Assembly (NCBI GenBank): GCA_963971305.1
Contig: OZ020305.1
Location: 7,783,001 to 7,847,000 of the forward strand
Direction: 5' to 3'
Source: Arcuatula senhousia
Lineage: Eukaryota; Mollusca; Bivalvia; Mytilida; Mytilidae
DNA: 64,000 nt
The number at the start of each line of letters is the position of its first letter. Position 1 is the first letter of the stretch. Below, piece by piece: positions 13,201-28,200 of this stretch. Both the position numbers and the translations under genes were made by a program. The notes under the pieces are model-generated. The model was given only the letters and a program-made list of their open reading frames with translations. It ran no database searches and had not been told where the DNA came from.

Positions 13201-16200
13201 GGATAATACCACTGTTTATGTTATCACTTTTATATCAAACTGGTAAATCAAGGAAAAAAAATTAAGGTCCTGTACATTGTTAACACAAAAGGTTAAAAAC
13301 TGAATGCTTTAAATTCTGATAAAGCTTAAACATAACTTTGTTTTGCTCAATCATATTAAAGCACTTTAGGTTTCTATATTTCATATTGATTGAAGATATC
13401 AATACTAAATAGCCATAAAATTTGTTCAGTAGATTTTGTTTCCTGTTGGGTATTTATACACCCATTAGCCATAATGCAGTATCACTCACTTTAAATCAGT
13501 ACTTTATTAAGAGTATAAAGCATCTAAAGAGTAAATTTGTCAAACTTATCCAAGTGCATTACCATTATCAATATTTTTGTTAAGGTTTTTGTTTAAACCT
13601 TTAAATAAAATGTTTTTTCTTTACTCTGGAAGGACATAGAATAAATAATTCTATTACTTAGTACCTCAATTAATAACTTGTTTAAGTTAAGTACTAAGCC
13701 ATTGGACGAAGAAACAGCAAGTATACTATAATATCTCCCATATTAATATTCCTGTTTTGTTTGTCTAAGCTAAGTTTTTAATGATGCTAATGGAAATAAT
13801 TTTCCTTTCAATATTTACTATATTTACACAAATAGTGGCATTGCAAGGAGGAAACAATATGATCTATTTGCACTGATAATGCATTAGAAATTGATTTTTT
13901 AATTTTTGAAATGGACATAATGTTTTCTATGGTTATAATGGCTTATAGATTTAGAAATTTAAAGTTATTTTAGACAAAATCAATTTTTTATTTTTTATTT
14001 TTAAGGATATCTCATAACAGATAAAGGAATAACTGTTGGTCTATTAGGTGTTACTAATTACACAGATGTTCAAACTATACAATGTATATTCTGGCTATAT
14101 TTGGCATTGTTTATTAAACAGTGAATAAGGTTCAAGCTAAACCCATTTAAACCCATTAGAGAGCTGGTGGTGTAGTGGTTTACGCGTCGGGCTACTAACA
14201 CCAAGGTTCGTGGTTCAAACCTGGTCTGGGGTGAAAATTTCATGAACCGATTTTCTGACTCTCTCTTGACACCATTTGCGAGGATGGTCTCGAGAAACAA
14301 TGCTAGTCCTTCGGAAGGGACGAAAAAAGGTTGTCCCGTGTATGGGAAGAGCAATACCCTGTGCATGTTAAAGACCCCTTTGTAGAGTTCGATAAGAGTA
14401 GGCTCAATGGGGGCCGTTTACAAAGGCCAAACTTGCAAACTGCAGGCTGGACAGGGATTTATAGAAGCATTAAGCTTGTTTCCCAATCCAGGATAAATAA
14501 ATATGTTTAACCTAAACTAAACCCATTTAGAACTGAAAAAAAACCTGTCGAAGTAAAAAATGGCCAGATTTTGGTAAACAGGAAGTTGATAAGCAACAGA
14601 CCTGAAATCGAATCAAACTTCACGAGACCCAACCCTGATGCTGTATACCAAATATTAATTGGCTGTGAAAACTGTTACAAAAAATTCTTTCCTGCCGGCC
14701 AGCCTGCCCTACATTCATCATTTTATAACCCAGATTTTCACTCTAAGAATTCTGACCTAAAATATAGACCAGTATTATAAGGTTAAAACAGGTTCAAAAT
14801 GTGCAGAAATATAGAGAAGGGACTGTAAACTAGCTTTGTTTAGGCAAGGTTCAGGTCTATTCATGGTTTGATTTAAAAAGGTGTATAAACCTTGGTTTTG
14901 AACTTCCAATAAGAACTATATGAGACAATTTATTCTTGCAATTCACCTTTTCCATGATACTTACATTTTGATGTTCAAGCTTGATGTTTCTTAGGATATC
15001 CTGTAACTTTGGTCGTCCAAAGTGAGTTATAGCACTGAGTCCAGTAAATAAACTCCTACCAGCCACCTTCTGGAAATGTCTCTCACATATGTACTGAAAT
15101 GATCAAAAGTACATCAGATGGAGATTCTAGGATACATAAAGTATATGCATGTATATAAATATCAACATAACTCTAATACTTCTATAAATTAGTACAGATC
15201 ATAGGTATCAATGCACAAAGTTTCACTAAGATTCAACTTGGGGAAAATAATCTGAGGAGTTTAAGAATTACATACATCATCATAAAAACTATTGGAAAAC
15301 ATATAAATAGACATTTGATCAAATAATATCAAATAAATTCTTGCAACTTCTTATGCTGTGCATAAGGAATCACATTTAAGATAGTTAGCAGACCATCAAA
15401 ACAAGTTGTTTTCGTGTCACACAAAATTTAATTTTCTCACCAGCATGGTTGTCCTGATGTCATATTTCTCCTGGAACTGAGTGATGAAGATGTGAGTATC
15501 TACAAAGCCGTTGATATCATTCTGTTCCACTTCTCGTATGATGTCCGTCATCCACTCAAACTGCTTCTGTGTCCTGGTTACCCACAAGAAGTATACCTGA
15601 AAATCAAAACCAGATGAATAAAAAAAATTGTTGTTGTCAAATGCAGATTTAGAACAGACAGAAAAATTTGGTTTGGAACTGTAATTGATACAAGAGGTCC
15701 CAGAAGATTTTTGTTAATTGTGCACCCTCCCGTATGAAATTTTCTGGATTCACCACAGGATGTCTCTGTACATTAAACCTAAACCTCTTTCTACCTTTTT
15801 TTTTGGGGGGGGGGAGACTTTGAAAGTCAGGTGGACTGTGATTTTGTCAATTGAAGGGAAATAATTGCTGCATTAGTTCATGTTTTTTTTAATCAAGGTA
15901 ACAGTTTGGTTGTAAAACAATTACTTATTTTCTGATACAATGTTTTGGAATGTAGCAAGAGCCAAAAATAAATCTCAAAGAGTTCATTCTTTTGGTATGA
16001 AAATATGGTGGAATCTTCATGACTGTTTCAAAAGGAGATTTGTAGTATATTATGTTCTAATACTACCTAAAATAAAAAAAAAAGATTTTAGCAATCCACT
16101 TACCTTTTTACATGGAAACCTCAGGGAATCGATCTTTGACTTATTGACAATATCCTTCAAGATTGAGGCAAATGGAGTCACACCGATGCCACCACCAACC

Positions 16201-19200
16201 AAGATGGCCACCTTATACTTGTACCAATCCTGATGGCCTTCTCCATATGGTCCATCAAGGTAAAGCTGTAAATGAATTAAAAAATTGAAATTAAGAACAG
16301 TACAATTTAATTATTTGCACACTATTTAAAATTTTGTATGTGTTTTTTTTTTCTCATATATGAAATTCTTGGTAACCTTTAAGCAAAGGGTGGCTAAATC
16401 ATTTGAATTTCTTGTCATTTAGTATACAAGACTATAAAAGTTTCAGCTCCAAACAAAACCAATTTTCACAGATAAAAATCAGGTAGTATAGTGAAAGAAA
16501 TTTAGGGTCTAGGACACAGAATCAGCAACAGTTTGAACTTATGCTTAATATGAATACTGTGGTTTCATTATTATTCATGGGGTATCAATTTTTGTGGTCT
16601 TCGTGGGTAGTCTTCATCCATGAAATTCGATACCCAACGAAAAGGAAATTTAACATTGAACTGTATGCTGGAGGTATTAGAACCACGCAATTAATTTAAG
16701 AATCCACGAACTGATCCCTTTTCAACAAACCACGAAAAATTGGTACCCACGAAAATTAATGAATCCACAGTATATTATTCAGCATACAATTTGTTTTCTT
16801 GAAGAAACATTAAGAAAATACTTCTATAAAACTTGTTCACAAAATAACCAAATGTCTACATACATTATAGAACTCGGAAACTTACCTTAGGAATCTCTCC
16901 GCCTTGTTCTATGTTATTGGGGTCATATTCAGCCCTTAGGTTTGTAGTCCAGGGTCCAACAGCTCTGATGTGAAGACTAAGATTTTCTTCATGTGGAGCA
17001 GATGTCAAAGTGAATGGATGATATTCATTGGCTCCAAGATTCAGACAGGAGATCCTGACCCACTGACCTGATTTGTATTCAAAGTTGGCAGGTCGTTTGA
17101 AGACCAAGGCTGTCACATCTAAACAAAAGGAAAAATACTACACAAATAAATATAACTTTATTTTCAATTTCATAAAATGTTTCCAAGTATTTTGAACTTG
17201 ACAAGCACTGTACAAACATTTGGCGTAATTTTTCAACCCACAAACACTTGTTGCATTAACACTGCACAATTTTACTGGAATGTGTTTTCCTTGTTAGGGT
17301 TAAGATTAACTTCATTATAGTATTTGAGAAATGTGTATGACTTTGTGTGCGTGTGTGTTATGGTTTAATGCCCTTTTCGATGCACCTAGGACATAAGGGC
17401 AGTCAGTTTTAATGGTTGAGGTAACCAGAGTACCCAGAAGTTACCACTGACCTTGGGCATGTAACTGACAAACCTAATTACTTACAGATGGGGAAGTCCC
17501 TTTTTTGTAAATTACAATGAACACCACCTGAGAGGTAATCCAATAGCAATCAATAGTGTGGTATTCAAAATATCATCTTAGACTACTCCGCCACCCAGGC
17601 CCTACTTCTAAATTTAAATATAGTGGACAGACAAAAACCTACAACTTTGTGAGTGGAACATAAATAGACAAAACTGTCTAAAAACAAAAAAACAAAAATT
17701 ATCAGAGTAATGATAATCACAATAAGCCTGCCTTTGTAAAGAAATTAAAAAGAAATTTGTGAAAATACTAGATTGTATGACAACTTACCAGAAGGTAATA
17801 TCTCAGCTTTCCTAACAGTAATCTCTATCTTGTTCCTACTCAGGCTGATAAACTTATCTATAACGAAGATGATCATTGGTGGAATAAAGAACCATTGGAA
17901 TATTGGTGGCTGAACCAGTCGTCCGGAACCATGCAAGATCATCAGGATGTACAGGATAATGTAGAATGAGTGGGTCGTCCAGAATGCTTTGAAGGCATGA
18001 CGTCTAGCAAAGGGCATGGCAAACACATACATGATGATGACAACAATAGTTGCTAGGACACCAGTAAATCCTGAAAATATAATAACAAAATTAGGAGAAG
18101 TAATGGTTTTAGCAATGCCTTAACTAAGGTAATCTTAAATGGAAAAATAAAAAAAATAAATGGATTTTTTAAAATCAAGATGCATACAAGGTTATTTTAA
18201 AATGGTCTCAATGGTTTTCAAAGGCAAGAATTCCATACAGATTTTCAATTCTTTATATTAGTACGGACAGACAGACGGGACAGACTGACAGGACAAAAAC
18301 AATATGTCTTCCCACAAATGTTGTGGGGGGGGGGGGAAGACATAATTCTATAATCTCATTCAGAAACAAAGATATAATTTTTGTTTGTTTAATCAGGTTC
18401 TGGCTTGAACTGGGTTTATATAAACAAATTTCAATGAACATAACAAGAAGCCTGTGAGCCAATATGCTCACTATTTGCAACCAAATACCAGCAACCTAGG
18501 AGTAGAAGTGGCTTAATTATGAGCAATTATGAAAAAAGTGTGACTACAGAACCACAGACAAAACATTATGATCCCCATCTTCCACAAAACAGGGGTATAA
18601 AAATGCCTACCTGTGATTGTATTGAAAGTCCAGTACTGGAAAGATGCCAACACATCAGTCCTATAAAATATGAAAAAAAAAATATTTGATCTAATCCAAC
18701 AAAAATTTTTACAATACAACATATTTTGATAGAAAGCCAAGAAAATCAGCTGTAACCAACTAAAAGGTCTGTCTTTTGCATAATTCAGGCATATGAACTT
18801 TTGCATATACGTGTATATTTCACATTTTTAGACATAACAGGTTCCATGACAAGTGCCCTTAGTAACAATTTCAAATACAATACAGAAAACTTACGCTCTA
18901 AAATACTCAGTGAAATAACAGTTGAGATCACCGGACGCCTGGGTTGAAATATGGTAGAGATTAAATCCATGTCCCACACAGTGCATAACTGAAATGTAAA
19001 AAAAAAATCAAAATAAAAAAAAAATGAAATAAAAGTGATTTTCTAAAATATACAGGGTTTTTCCTTGTAAAATATATTCCTGAAACAAATGATACATTTT
19101 GTTTTATGAAGTCAACAGATTTATTCTAACACTACAGTTAAGAGAATCTCTTTAAATTGTAGATAAGAGCATAAACTTTATCTTTCTGTTATTAATTCAC

Positions 19201-22200
19201 AGAAGCCCAATACCTTTTGCAAGATATAATGTTGTAAATATGGATACATGTAGTGCATTTGAGGTGATAGATGAATACATGTATAACAAAATAAAAATAA
19301 CTTCCTCACTGGTCACAAGGTAGATCTCGCAAACAAGTAATTCTGGCCACCCTATTTTCAAATGTTAAATGTGAAATGATTTGGACATTCAGATCTAAAA
19401 TGCAACCAGATCAAGAATGAATATTAAAATGAGCAAAGAGGAAAAATAACAAAAAAAATCGGCAACCTGCCAAGAACTGCTGTTGAGGAAAAAGTGACAA
19501 GAACTACTCTGTGACCAGGATGTCCCTGACAAAATACTGTGTCACGCCCATTCATATTTCCTCTAATTAATTGATCTTACCAGTAAAGAACAAGGCTAGT
19601 GCTGCTATGTACTTGTGGAAGAAATGCATTGCATCCCAGGGAAAGAATCTGTGAATGAAGGTCTCTCTGAAAAACGTGATGGTGTTCCTACTCATGGTGA
19701 CTAATAAGGAGGAATATGTAAACATCATGGCGCTGGCTGCTCCTCTGGTGATAGTCACTCCCTGTCCAGTCATACGACGTAAGCCTGCATGTTCTCGTTC
19801 AAAAGCAAAGTCTGAAAAATTCAAAGACTTTAAAAATGTTTTACGATGTTAAAATTATATATCTATAGTTAAAAATACTGTTACATGAATTATCACTTAC
19901 TATAACAAACTTTTTAAAATCAGTGCAATCTTTACAATTAAGAAATCGAAGTTTTAAAAGTACAAAATTTATGGAATGATAAACAAGAACTACAAGCAAG
20001 GTAATTGAGGATACCTAATGCTGCACTTTTGAAAATAATCAAGACCAATTATCTCCCCTGAATACTGAGTAATATCCAAAGATAATAAAATTCCTAAATC
20101 ATCACTACATATAAAGTACTTATCACAAATTCCAAGCACTAGTTATATCTACAAGTTATATGTGGACAGATTGATTAATAGACAGCCTATAAATAAATCC
20201 ATAAAAGAAAGGATGCTAGTCCTTCAAGGGGAAACAAGGTTGTCTCATGTTAGGGGAGAGCAATAACCCATGCAGGTTAGCACTACTCTATAGAATTCAA
20301 AAAGAGTTAGCTCAATGGGATCCACAGCAAAAGCCACAATTAGTAACTGCAAATGGAGAGGAATTGACAAAAATATGAAAGATTGATAACATTAAACAAA
20401 CTCCCAAAAAGTTTTGTTTGGGACATAATGAATACACTTACAGAAAGCTCTTTCCAGGAAGACACCAGCCAAGACAAATGTATACAGGGTGAGCCAGAAT
20501 ATCTGTAGATGATAGGTAGCCACCCATTGTGTGAAGTAGTACCATTTCTGTTGGAATTCGGTTTTAGGAATCTGGGCGACTTTGGCAGGGGCTGCTACAA
20601 CACTCATCTGTCGCTTAACACTCAAGTTTGCAACCCCTGGTTTCCTTCAATAAATAGAAAATGTGCATATATCTCTTTATTAATGACTTCAAACCTACAT
20701 GTTCAGTTATATCATTTTTAAGTAACATTAATTTTTCCCCTTATTCAATGTAAATCTGTATATATTTGCAATATATAAAAACTAAAATGGCGGTTTTCCA
20801 TGGAAGACGTATGTCGCCTGCATCTTAAACATTCAGTATACAGGAAGTAGCAATGTTTCGGGCATAAAATTGCTTTACACCTTATAGTACTATGGTACGA
20901 AGCTACATGCCAAATATCAAAAAGCTGTGGAATGTATATACGTAGTTGCCTGGAAAACCGTGACGACAAACCAAGACAATGGATGGTGCCAAAGTAACCC
21001 CTATATGTTGCTTCTGCAACACGTTGCAGGCGACATAAAAATGAAAAAAAAAAACAGTTCAGTAAAATAACCATATTTTTGTGAAATGAAAAAATCATGT
21101 ACCACACACAAAAAAAAGATGAAAATGATTGATTAGGCCTTGAAAGGTCAAACTTACATGGTGTTGTAGCCCCTGACAAGAGTTGACCCTTTGTCTTTCA
21201 AGGTCATTCTTCCTGCTGTTCTTATTTTTTGTTCCTTGGTTGGCATGGTAATTCCTATAAATGACATTAATATCCATGAATACAAGGTTAAGGACTCAAT
21301 GCGGAAAGTTATCTATTTATTTATTTATTGTTTCAACAGGAGTTATCTGAAAGGCTTTCAGTCCATAAGTAATGAAAGAACCTTTGTGAGCACGCTCACA
21401 TACCCCACGCGTCCCCATTATGGACAGAGATTATCTATTTCGAGTTAGGAATAAAAAAGTCTTAGTTGTTGTCTTTCCAAGACAGCTCATTAAACAGGAA
21501 ATGAATGAGTGACAGAGCTGAAAATGTATCCCACCATATGGAATCCCTATCTGAAGCCATGTACAAAATATCAAAAGTCTTTGATTAATAGTTGCTGAGA
21601 AATCTGTTACAAAAATTTTTAACCCTGAAAAATTAGTGAAAAAAGTCAAAGTAGGCTTGTGAAAAACAGGAAGTAGAAAATCGACAGACCTAAAAAAGAA
21701 TCCCAACATATTGGACACCTACCTGAAGCTAAATACCAAATATTAAATACCTACGATTAATAGATGCCGAGAAATCTGTTACGAAAATTTTCAAACCTGA
21801 AAATTTAGTGAATAAAGTCGAAGTCGGCTATTTAAACAGGAGGTAAATGATCAACAGACCTGAAAACGAATCCCACCATATGGGACACCTACCTGAAGCA
21901 AAATACCAAATATAAAATACCTACAATTAATAGTTGCTGAGAAATCTGTTACGAAAATTTTAACCCTGAAAATTTAGTGAAAAAGTCAAAATCGGCTATT
22001 TAATCAGGAAGTACATGATCGACAGACCAGAAAACGAATCCCACCATATGGGACACCTACCTGAAGATAAATACCAAATATAAAATACCTACAATTAATA
22101 GTTGCTGAGAATTTTGTTACGAAAATTTTCAACCCTGAAATTTTAGTGAAAAAAGTCTAAGTCAACTTGTTAAACAGGAAGTAGATGACCGACAGATCTG

Positions 22201-25200
22201 AAAACGTATCCCACCATATGGGACCCCCACCTGAAGCTTCATACCAAATATCAAAAGCCTACGATTAATAATAGCTGAGATATCTGTTACGAAAATTTTG
22301 ATCATGGACAGACGGACTGACAGACGGACGGACAGACGTACCAGTCAAAAACATTATACCCTTCGCAACTTCGTTGCGTGGGGTATAATTAGAATTTAGC
22401 AGTTCTCATCTTAACCTTAAAAATTTTAACCAGCCATAAAAGTGACTTTAAGCTTTCACTGCACAAGCGTACAGCATTATATGTAAAAAAGGCAATCTAC
22501 AATTATTACCAATGATAGACAACTTCAGAAAATTACGACTAAACGAGGTAAAACCTAATATACATGAAATGTCTAATAGATACAATTCAAGAAACAAGGA
22601 ATATAAGGAAACATGGCTGGCAATTTTGATTGGTCAGCCAGACCAATGGGACAGACATATCCACCAGCCAAACGGTCTGTTTTAATGGCTGCGGACTGTC
22701 CAACCCGTCCTTATTTCGAAGACGGATCTAAACAAATTGTTCAATCAGTAAAAACAGTGTTACAAAAAACTTTGCATTAAAACGAAGATTTAAATAGTAC
22801 AAGTAGACCAACCATCAAGATTTAGTGTGGCCTTTTCCAGAGTTGAAGCATATTCTTTGGACGTGAATATTTTCTTGAAATCGTCAATGGTCATTTCACT
22901 GCCTTCTCTTACTCCTATTGTCTTGTACATAGATTTGACAAGCTGGTCTAGTTGGTTGTTATCCAAGGATGAATCTGAGAGCTCCAATAAAGACCTTTTC
23001 AAAAGGAAAATTTTTATTAAGAAAATTTTTTTTTTTAACAAAAAAATTTTTTTTTTAAATTCACAAATACATACATTTTTTTTTCTAAGCAGTTATATTC
23101 AATTGTTGCAACAAAATATTTGTGCAGAAAGTTTTATGAATTCTGGCTGTATACTAGACTAGGAGCTGAGAATGAATATGGTTCTCACAGGCCAATAACC
23201 ACGGGTAGAAAATAATTTGTGAACTGCTTTGAGACAACTTTACTGTTGTGAAAAGCAATATATAACAACCTAAATCTATAATAACTGTTTATTAACTTTT
23301 TTAAGGAATTTACCAACAGGCAAATCTGGATGTGACAGGTAAATGAAAGCAAGGTATTGTATATTATAGAGTACATCAGACACCATTTTACAATATGCAA
23401 TGAAAAAGTCATCAGGTGAAACAACTTTTTCCAAAATTGTTACCACAATCTTTTGCAGGTTACTGCATTACAGAAATCTTCAAAAATAGAAGGTACTGAT
23501 TCTGTCTTAGAGCACAAAAAAATGCAATCTTACTTGATCATGAGAGCGAACTGTTTCTGGGTCAGTACACCACGTTTAGCTGTGTCGTACATCCTGAACA
23601 TCATCTCAACTTTACTCTCTCCATCATCTAAATCATAAACATTATCATTTTATTAAAACAAGAAAATGCATAAAAAATCATTTATGTTTCCATCAGATCC
23701 TTATTTCTGATAAAGATGTCTTATAATGATTACAGTCACTTCATTTTCAACTCTGTATTTAGGAAAAACTTAAGCCTGACTATCCGTCCTAAACCATAAC
23801 CAAGAGCAATAAAATTTCTTCAAACACATCTACATATGAAGTTATTCTTCCATGTAAAGTTTTATTAAATACATCAAGCAGTTAAGAAGAAGTAGCACTT
23901 ATAATGTTGTGGTTGCATTATTAATCTTGGTGTATCAATTTTCGTGGTATTTGCTGGTGGCCTACAAAATTTTTTTCCCACACAAAAATGAAATTTAACA
24001 TTGTCCCTGTATACTGCAAAATTCAATCAACAATTCTTAGAATCCACAGCAGTACATGAACATATGGACATACAGACAGACAGGGTGATTTATCATATAC
24101 CCCCTAAAGTTTGTTTTGGGGGGTTATCAACAATAATGCAGGTTAGTTTTAACTTTCTTAGTCATGTGGATGCAAAATGTCTTACCTGATGACAAAACAA
24201 CAAAGAAATCCAGGAACTCTTTGAAGCTAATGAACCCAGATCTATCAGCATCCACTAGCATAAACATATTACGGACAAATAAAGATGTGGGCTTCAGTTG
24301 TAGTGCTTCGGCAAATTCTGTCCTAGTCAGCTGAATGTCAGCTATTTGTTTAGAAGTCTCAATATCTAAGATTCCTACATCCATTGTGTCCATGTTGGTA
24401 TGTTTGAAAGCCTGAAAATATATAGATTGTTATGAATGGGTAAATTTAAACAAGAATATGCCCATCAGACATAATGCCAAATCTCACAACATTTTGGAGA
24501 AATGGCAAATGGACAGATGGATGGACAAACTGACAAACAGACTGATGATTGGACATAGGAATGGATGGACAAATAGACACAAATATTATATGCCCCCTTA
24601 CTTTGTAAGAGCATAAAAAGAATTTTGAAGTACTGGTCTGCAATCTATACTTAATCCAGAAAACTAGAGGCTCCAAGGAGCCTGAATCACTCACCTGGTC
24701 CTTAAGGCATAATGGTCTCTTATTAAATGGGTCAAGTCCCAACTTTGACCAAGGGAGACTTTCCTGAGGCTAAATGAGCTGAACATTAAAGCAAGCCCCA
24801 CCTTTTCTCTATCTGCAATAGTTTTCATTCAATAGGGCAAAAAACATGAAAAAACGCTATTTTTGACCTTAAAAGGGCCATTACTCCTATAAGGGCTTAT
24901 CTGACAACTTCATCCCTATTGAGACTTTTGTAAAGCTTAATGAGCTAAACATTTAAGCAAGCAACACATTTTCTCTATCTGCAATTGTTTTCATTCTATC
25001 GGGCAAAAACATGAAAAAACGCTATTTTTTACCTTAAAAGGGCCATAACCCCTATTAGGGGACATCTGACAGCTTCGACCCAATGGATATTTTTGTAGAG
25101 CTTAATGAGCTTAACATTTAAGCAAGCAACACCTTTTCTCTATCTACAATGTGTTTATTCTTAAGGGCAAAACCATGAAAAAACGCTATTTTATACCTCA

Positions 25201-28200
25201 ATAGGGCCATAACCCCTATTAGGAGTCATCAGACAACTTGGACCCAAAGGAGACTTTTGTAGAGCTTAATGAGCTGAACATTTTAGCAGGCAACAGATTT
25301 TCTCTATCTGCAATAGTTTTCATTGTAAAGGGCAAAAACATGAAAAAACGCAATTTTTGACCTTAAAAGGGCCATAACCCCTGACAACTTCAACCAAATA
25401 GAGACTTTTGTAGAGCTTAATGAGCTGAACATTTCAGCAGGCAACAGCTTTTCTTTATCTGCTATAATTTTCATTCTATAGGGCAAAAACATGAAAAAAT
25501 GCTATTTTTGACCTTAAAAGGGTCATAACCCCAATTAGGAGTCATCTGACAACTTCGACCCAATGGAGACTTTTTTTAGAGCTTAATCAGCTGAACATTT
25601 TAGCAGGCAACAGCTTTTCTCTATCTGCAACAGTTTTCATTCTATAGGGCAAAAACATGAAAAAAACACTATTTTTGACCTTAAAAGGGCCATAACCCCT
25701 ATTAGGGGACATCTGACAACTTGGACCCAACAGAGACTTTTGTAGAGCTTTTGATTCTGAAGAGCCTAAGATCTTCAGATTTTTTCTATCTGTTCTAGTT
25801 TTCAAGTTATAAGTCTTTGAATAAGATTTTACCCTATGTTCTATTTTTAGTAACAGCGGCCATGTTTGTTATCAAATCATAAAGCCGAACACAATTTCTA
25901 AACATCATGCCCTGATTAATACTTGGACCAAACTTTGAAAAATTCCATTCATGGGTTTCAGAGAAAAAGATTTTTGAAAAAGTAACGGACGGACGACGGA
26001 CAACGGACGCATGGCGATGACGATAGCTCACTTGACCCTTCGGGTCAGGTGAGCTAAAAAACTTCATAGATAAATAGTTATGGTGAAACTTTACTATATA
26101 TTCTTCAAGGCATTATTAATAAAGTAGCTGACAAATAAAATCTTCTTTATATGTCCTATTAATTTAAATGGTATTTCTTACTTCAAAAACAAAGGCTCTT
26201 CATTGACATACCTGTAAACAAACAATCCTGAAGAATTTATCCAGTAGTTTCTGTCTCTGCTCTTTAGTTGTGGCATTCTTCTTTATCACTTCCTCTTTAA
26301 AGTTCACCTTCTGTAAACTGATACTAATAGTTTTCAGAAATGCTTCCAACTTCTGAATGAATTCCTGTCTGTCCATGGCATCAGCAAACTTTAATACCTG
26401 ACAAAAAATAGCAGGAAAAATGTAAATTTTATTTAAGATTGAAAAAAAAATTGTGTTGTGGCAAGTCAGTATGACTTGATTCTATGTTATAGGGGCTTGT
26501 TTGACAATTAGTATTGGGATGATGTTCTGTGTTTATATTATTTATAATTCATTTGAACTCATCTTTTTTTTATTTTTGGCGATTGCAAGATGCAAGACCA
26601 GGGACTGTTGGTCATGTTGAAGGCTGCTGGCTGTCTTCAAATATAGATTTTTTTAATTGCCACTTGTTTATGTAGGTTGTGCGGCATAATTAAACTTATA
26701 CCATATCTCATTAAAGTCTATCACCTATAATCATGTTGTAACAAAAGTACTTCAATGTGTCATACCATTATCCTGCCACATTTATATGTGCCTGTCCTAA
26801 GTCAGGAATCTCTATCAAAGCTAATGTCTGTACGCATCAACTTTTTGTTAGTTGATTTACCTTCAGAAGAGTCTTTCTTTGTATATTTTAGGATTAATTT
26901 TAGAAAACTCATTTAGGATAAGATTTGAATCATATTCATAATAATTTGACCTACCGGTACTTGTAGGGACAATTGAAAAATGGCAAGCAGCAACTACTGG
27001 TGGCATTAAGGGCTACTGCCTGCTTTATTTTGGACATCAAAATTGCTGTTGCTTTATGTACATTGTGTTGTGAACACTTGTACCAAAATCTCATTAACTT
27101 CCACTCTCTTTGAAAATCTAATTTAATAATCCATTACAATTTCACTGACCACCGAGGTTAATCTTCAAATTACAGAATCTTACCAGATCGATTTCACCTT
27201 CTGCTCTAACAGAAATGTATGTTCCAGTATCTTCTGACACCCATATATGGAGCTTGTCTACAATCTTATTCTCTCTACTCCTCAAATCAATCATTCTAAG
27301 GGGCTTCCCTCGTCGTTCACTGACATGGATTTTTCTTCGACCTTCATCAAACTTGATCTTGACATTTCTTTCCCCTTCATTTGGTCCTACCCACTCAATA
27401 GCTATATTAAGATAACACATGTACATGTAGTTACTTAAAGAAATTAAAAACAGGTACTACATTTTGTACTATTGTGTGACATAGATGTACATGTAGATGG
27501 AATGACCCAGCTCCTAGTTCAGCTTCCACATTTTGGCAAAACAGGTAAACAGTTCTTTTTTCCTTATATGTTGGAGACAAATTCTTAGAATCAACTATTT
27601 TCAACACAAAGATACAAATATGTGCTACATCAATGAAATTTGAATAGACTTGATTTTTGTGGTAAAAGGGACATAACTCTAGCAAAATTTGTAAAATAGA
27701 ATGAATTTAGAGCTGGTGCACATTAAGTATAAATTTTATGAAAATATGTAAAATGTTTACACATGTGATCATACAAACCTAGGTAAGTGTTAGGCTCCCT
27801 TGTTCTCTCTTTCTTAGCTATTCTCTTTCTGGCCTCAACTAATTTCTTCTCTCTAATTTTAGCCAGAAAAAACATTATCCCAATAGTGGCTGTAAAGATT
27901 TAATTTTAAAAATATATTATGGGGTCAATATTATTTATCATTCATTCAATAATTTAAGTTTTCTTGGTATTTGTGGGTAAGAGTCAGCACATGAAGATAA
28001 GAAAATAAAATATTTTTATTCTATATTGATTCTATGTAGCAACATTGAAACAAAAACTAAAATCCAACATAAGAGAGATGACAATCCCATAAAAACAGGG
28101 CATACAGTGAGCAAGTTTGGAATAGAAGGATACCCCCACTTCATACTGGACTCTTTAATGGAAGAATAAACTCTTAAGTCCCCTGAATGTCATCAAAGAG

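Noticed and set aside
14161..14235. Possible tRNA gene
   Set aside because: A and B boxes are present, but there is no acceptor-stem pairing and the sequence continues into a SINE body with tail and target duplication.
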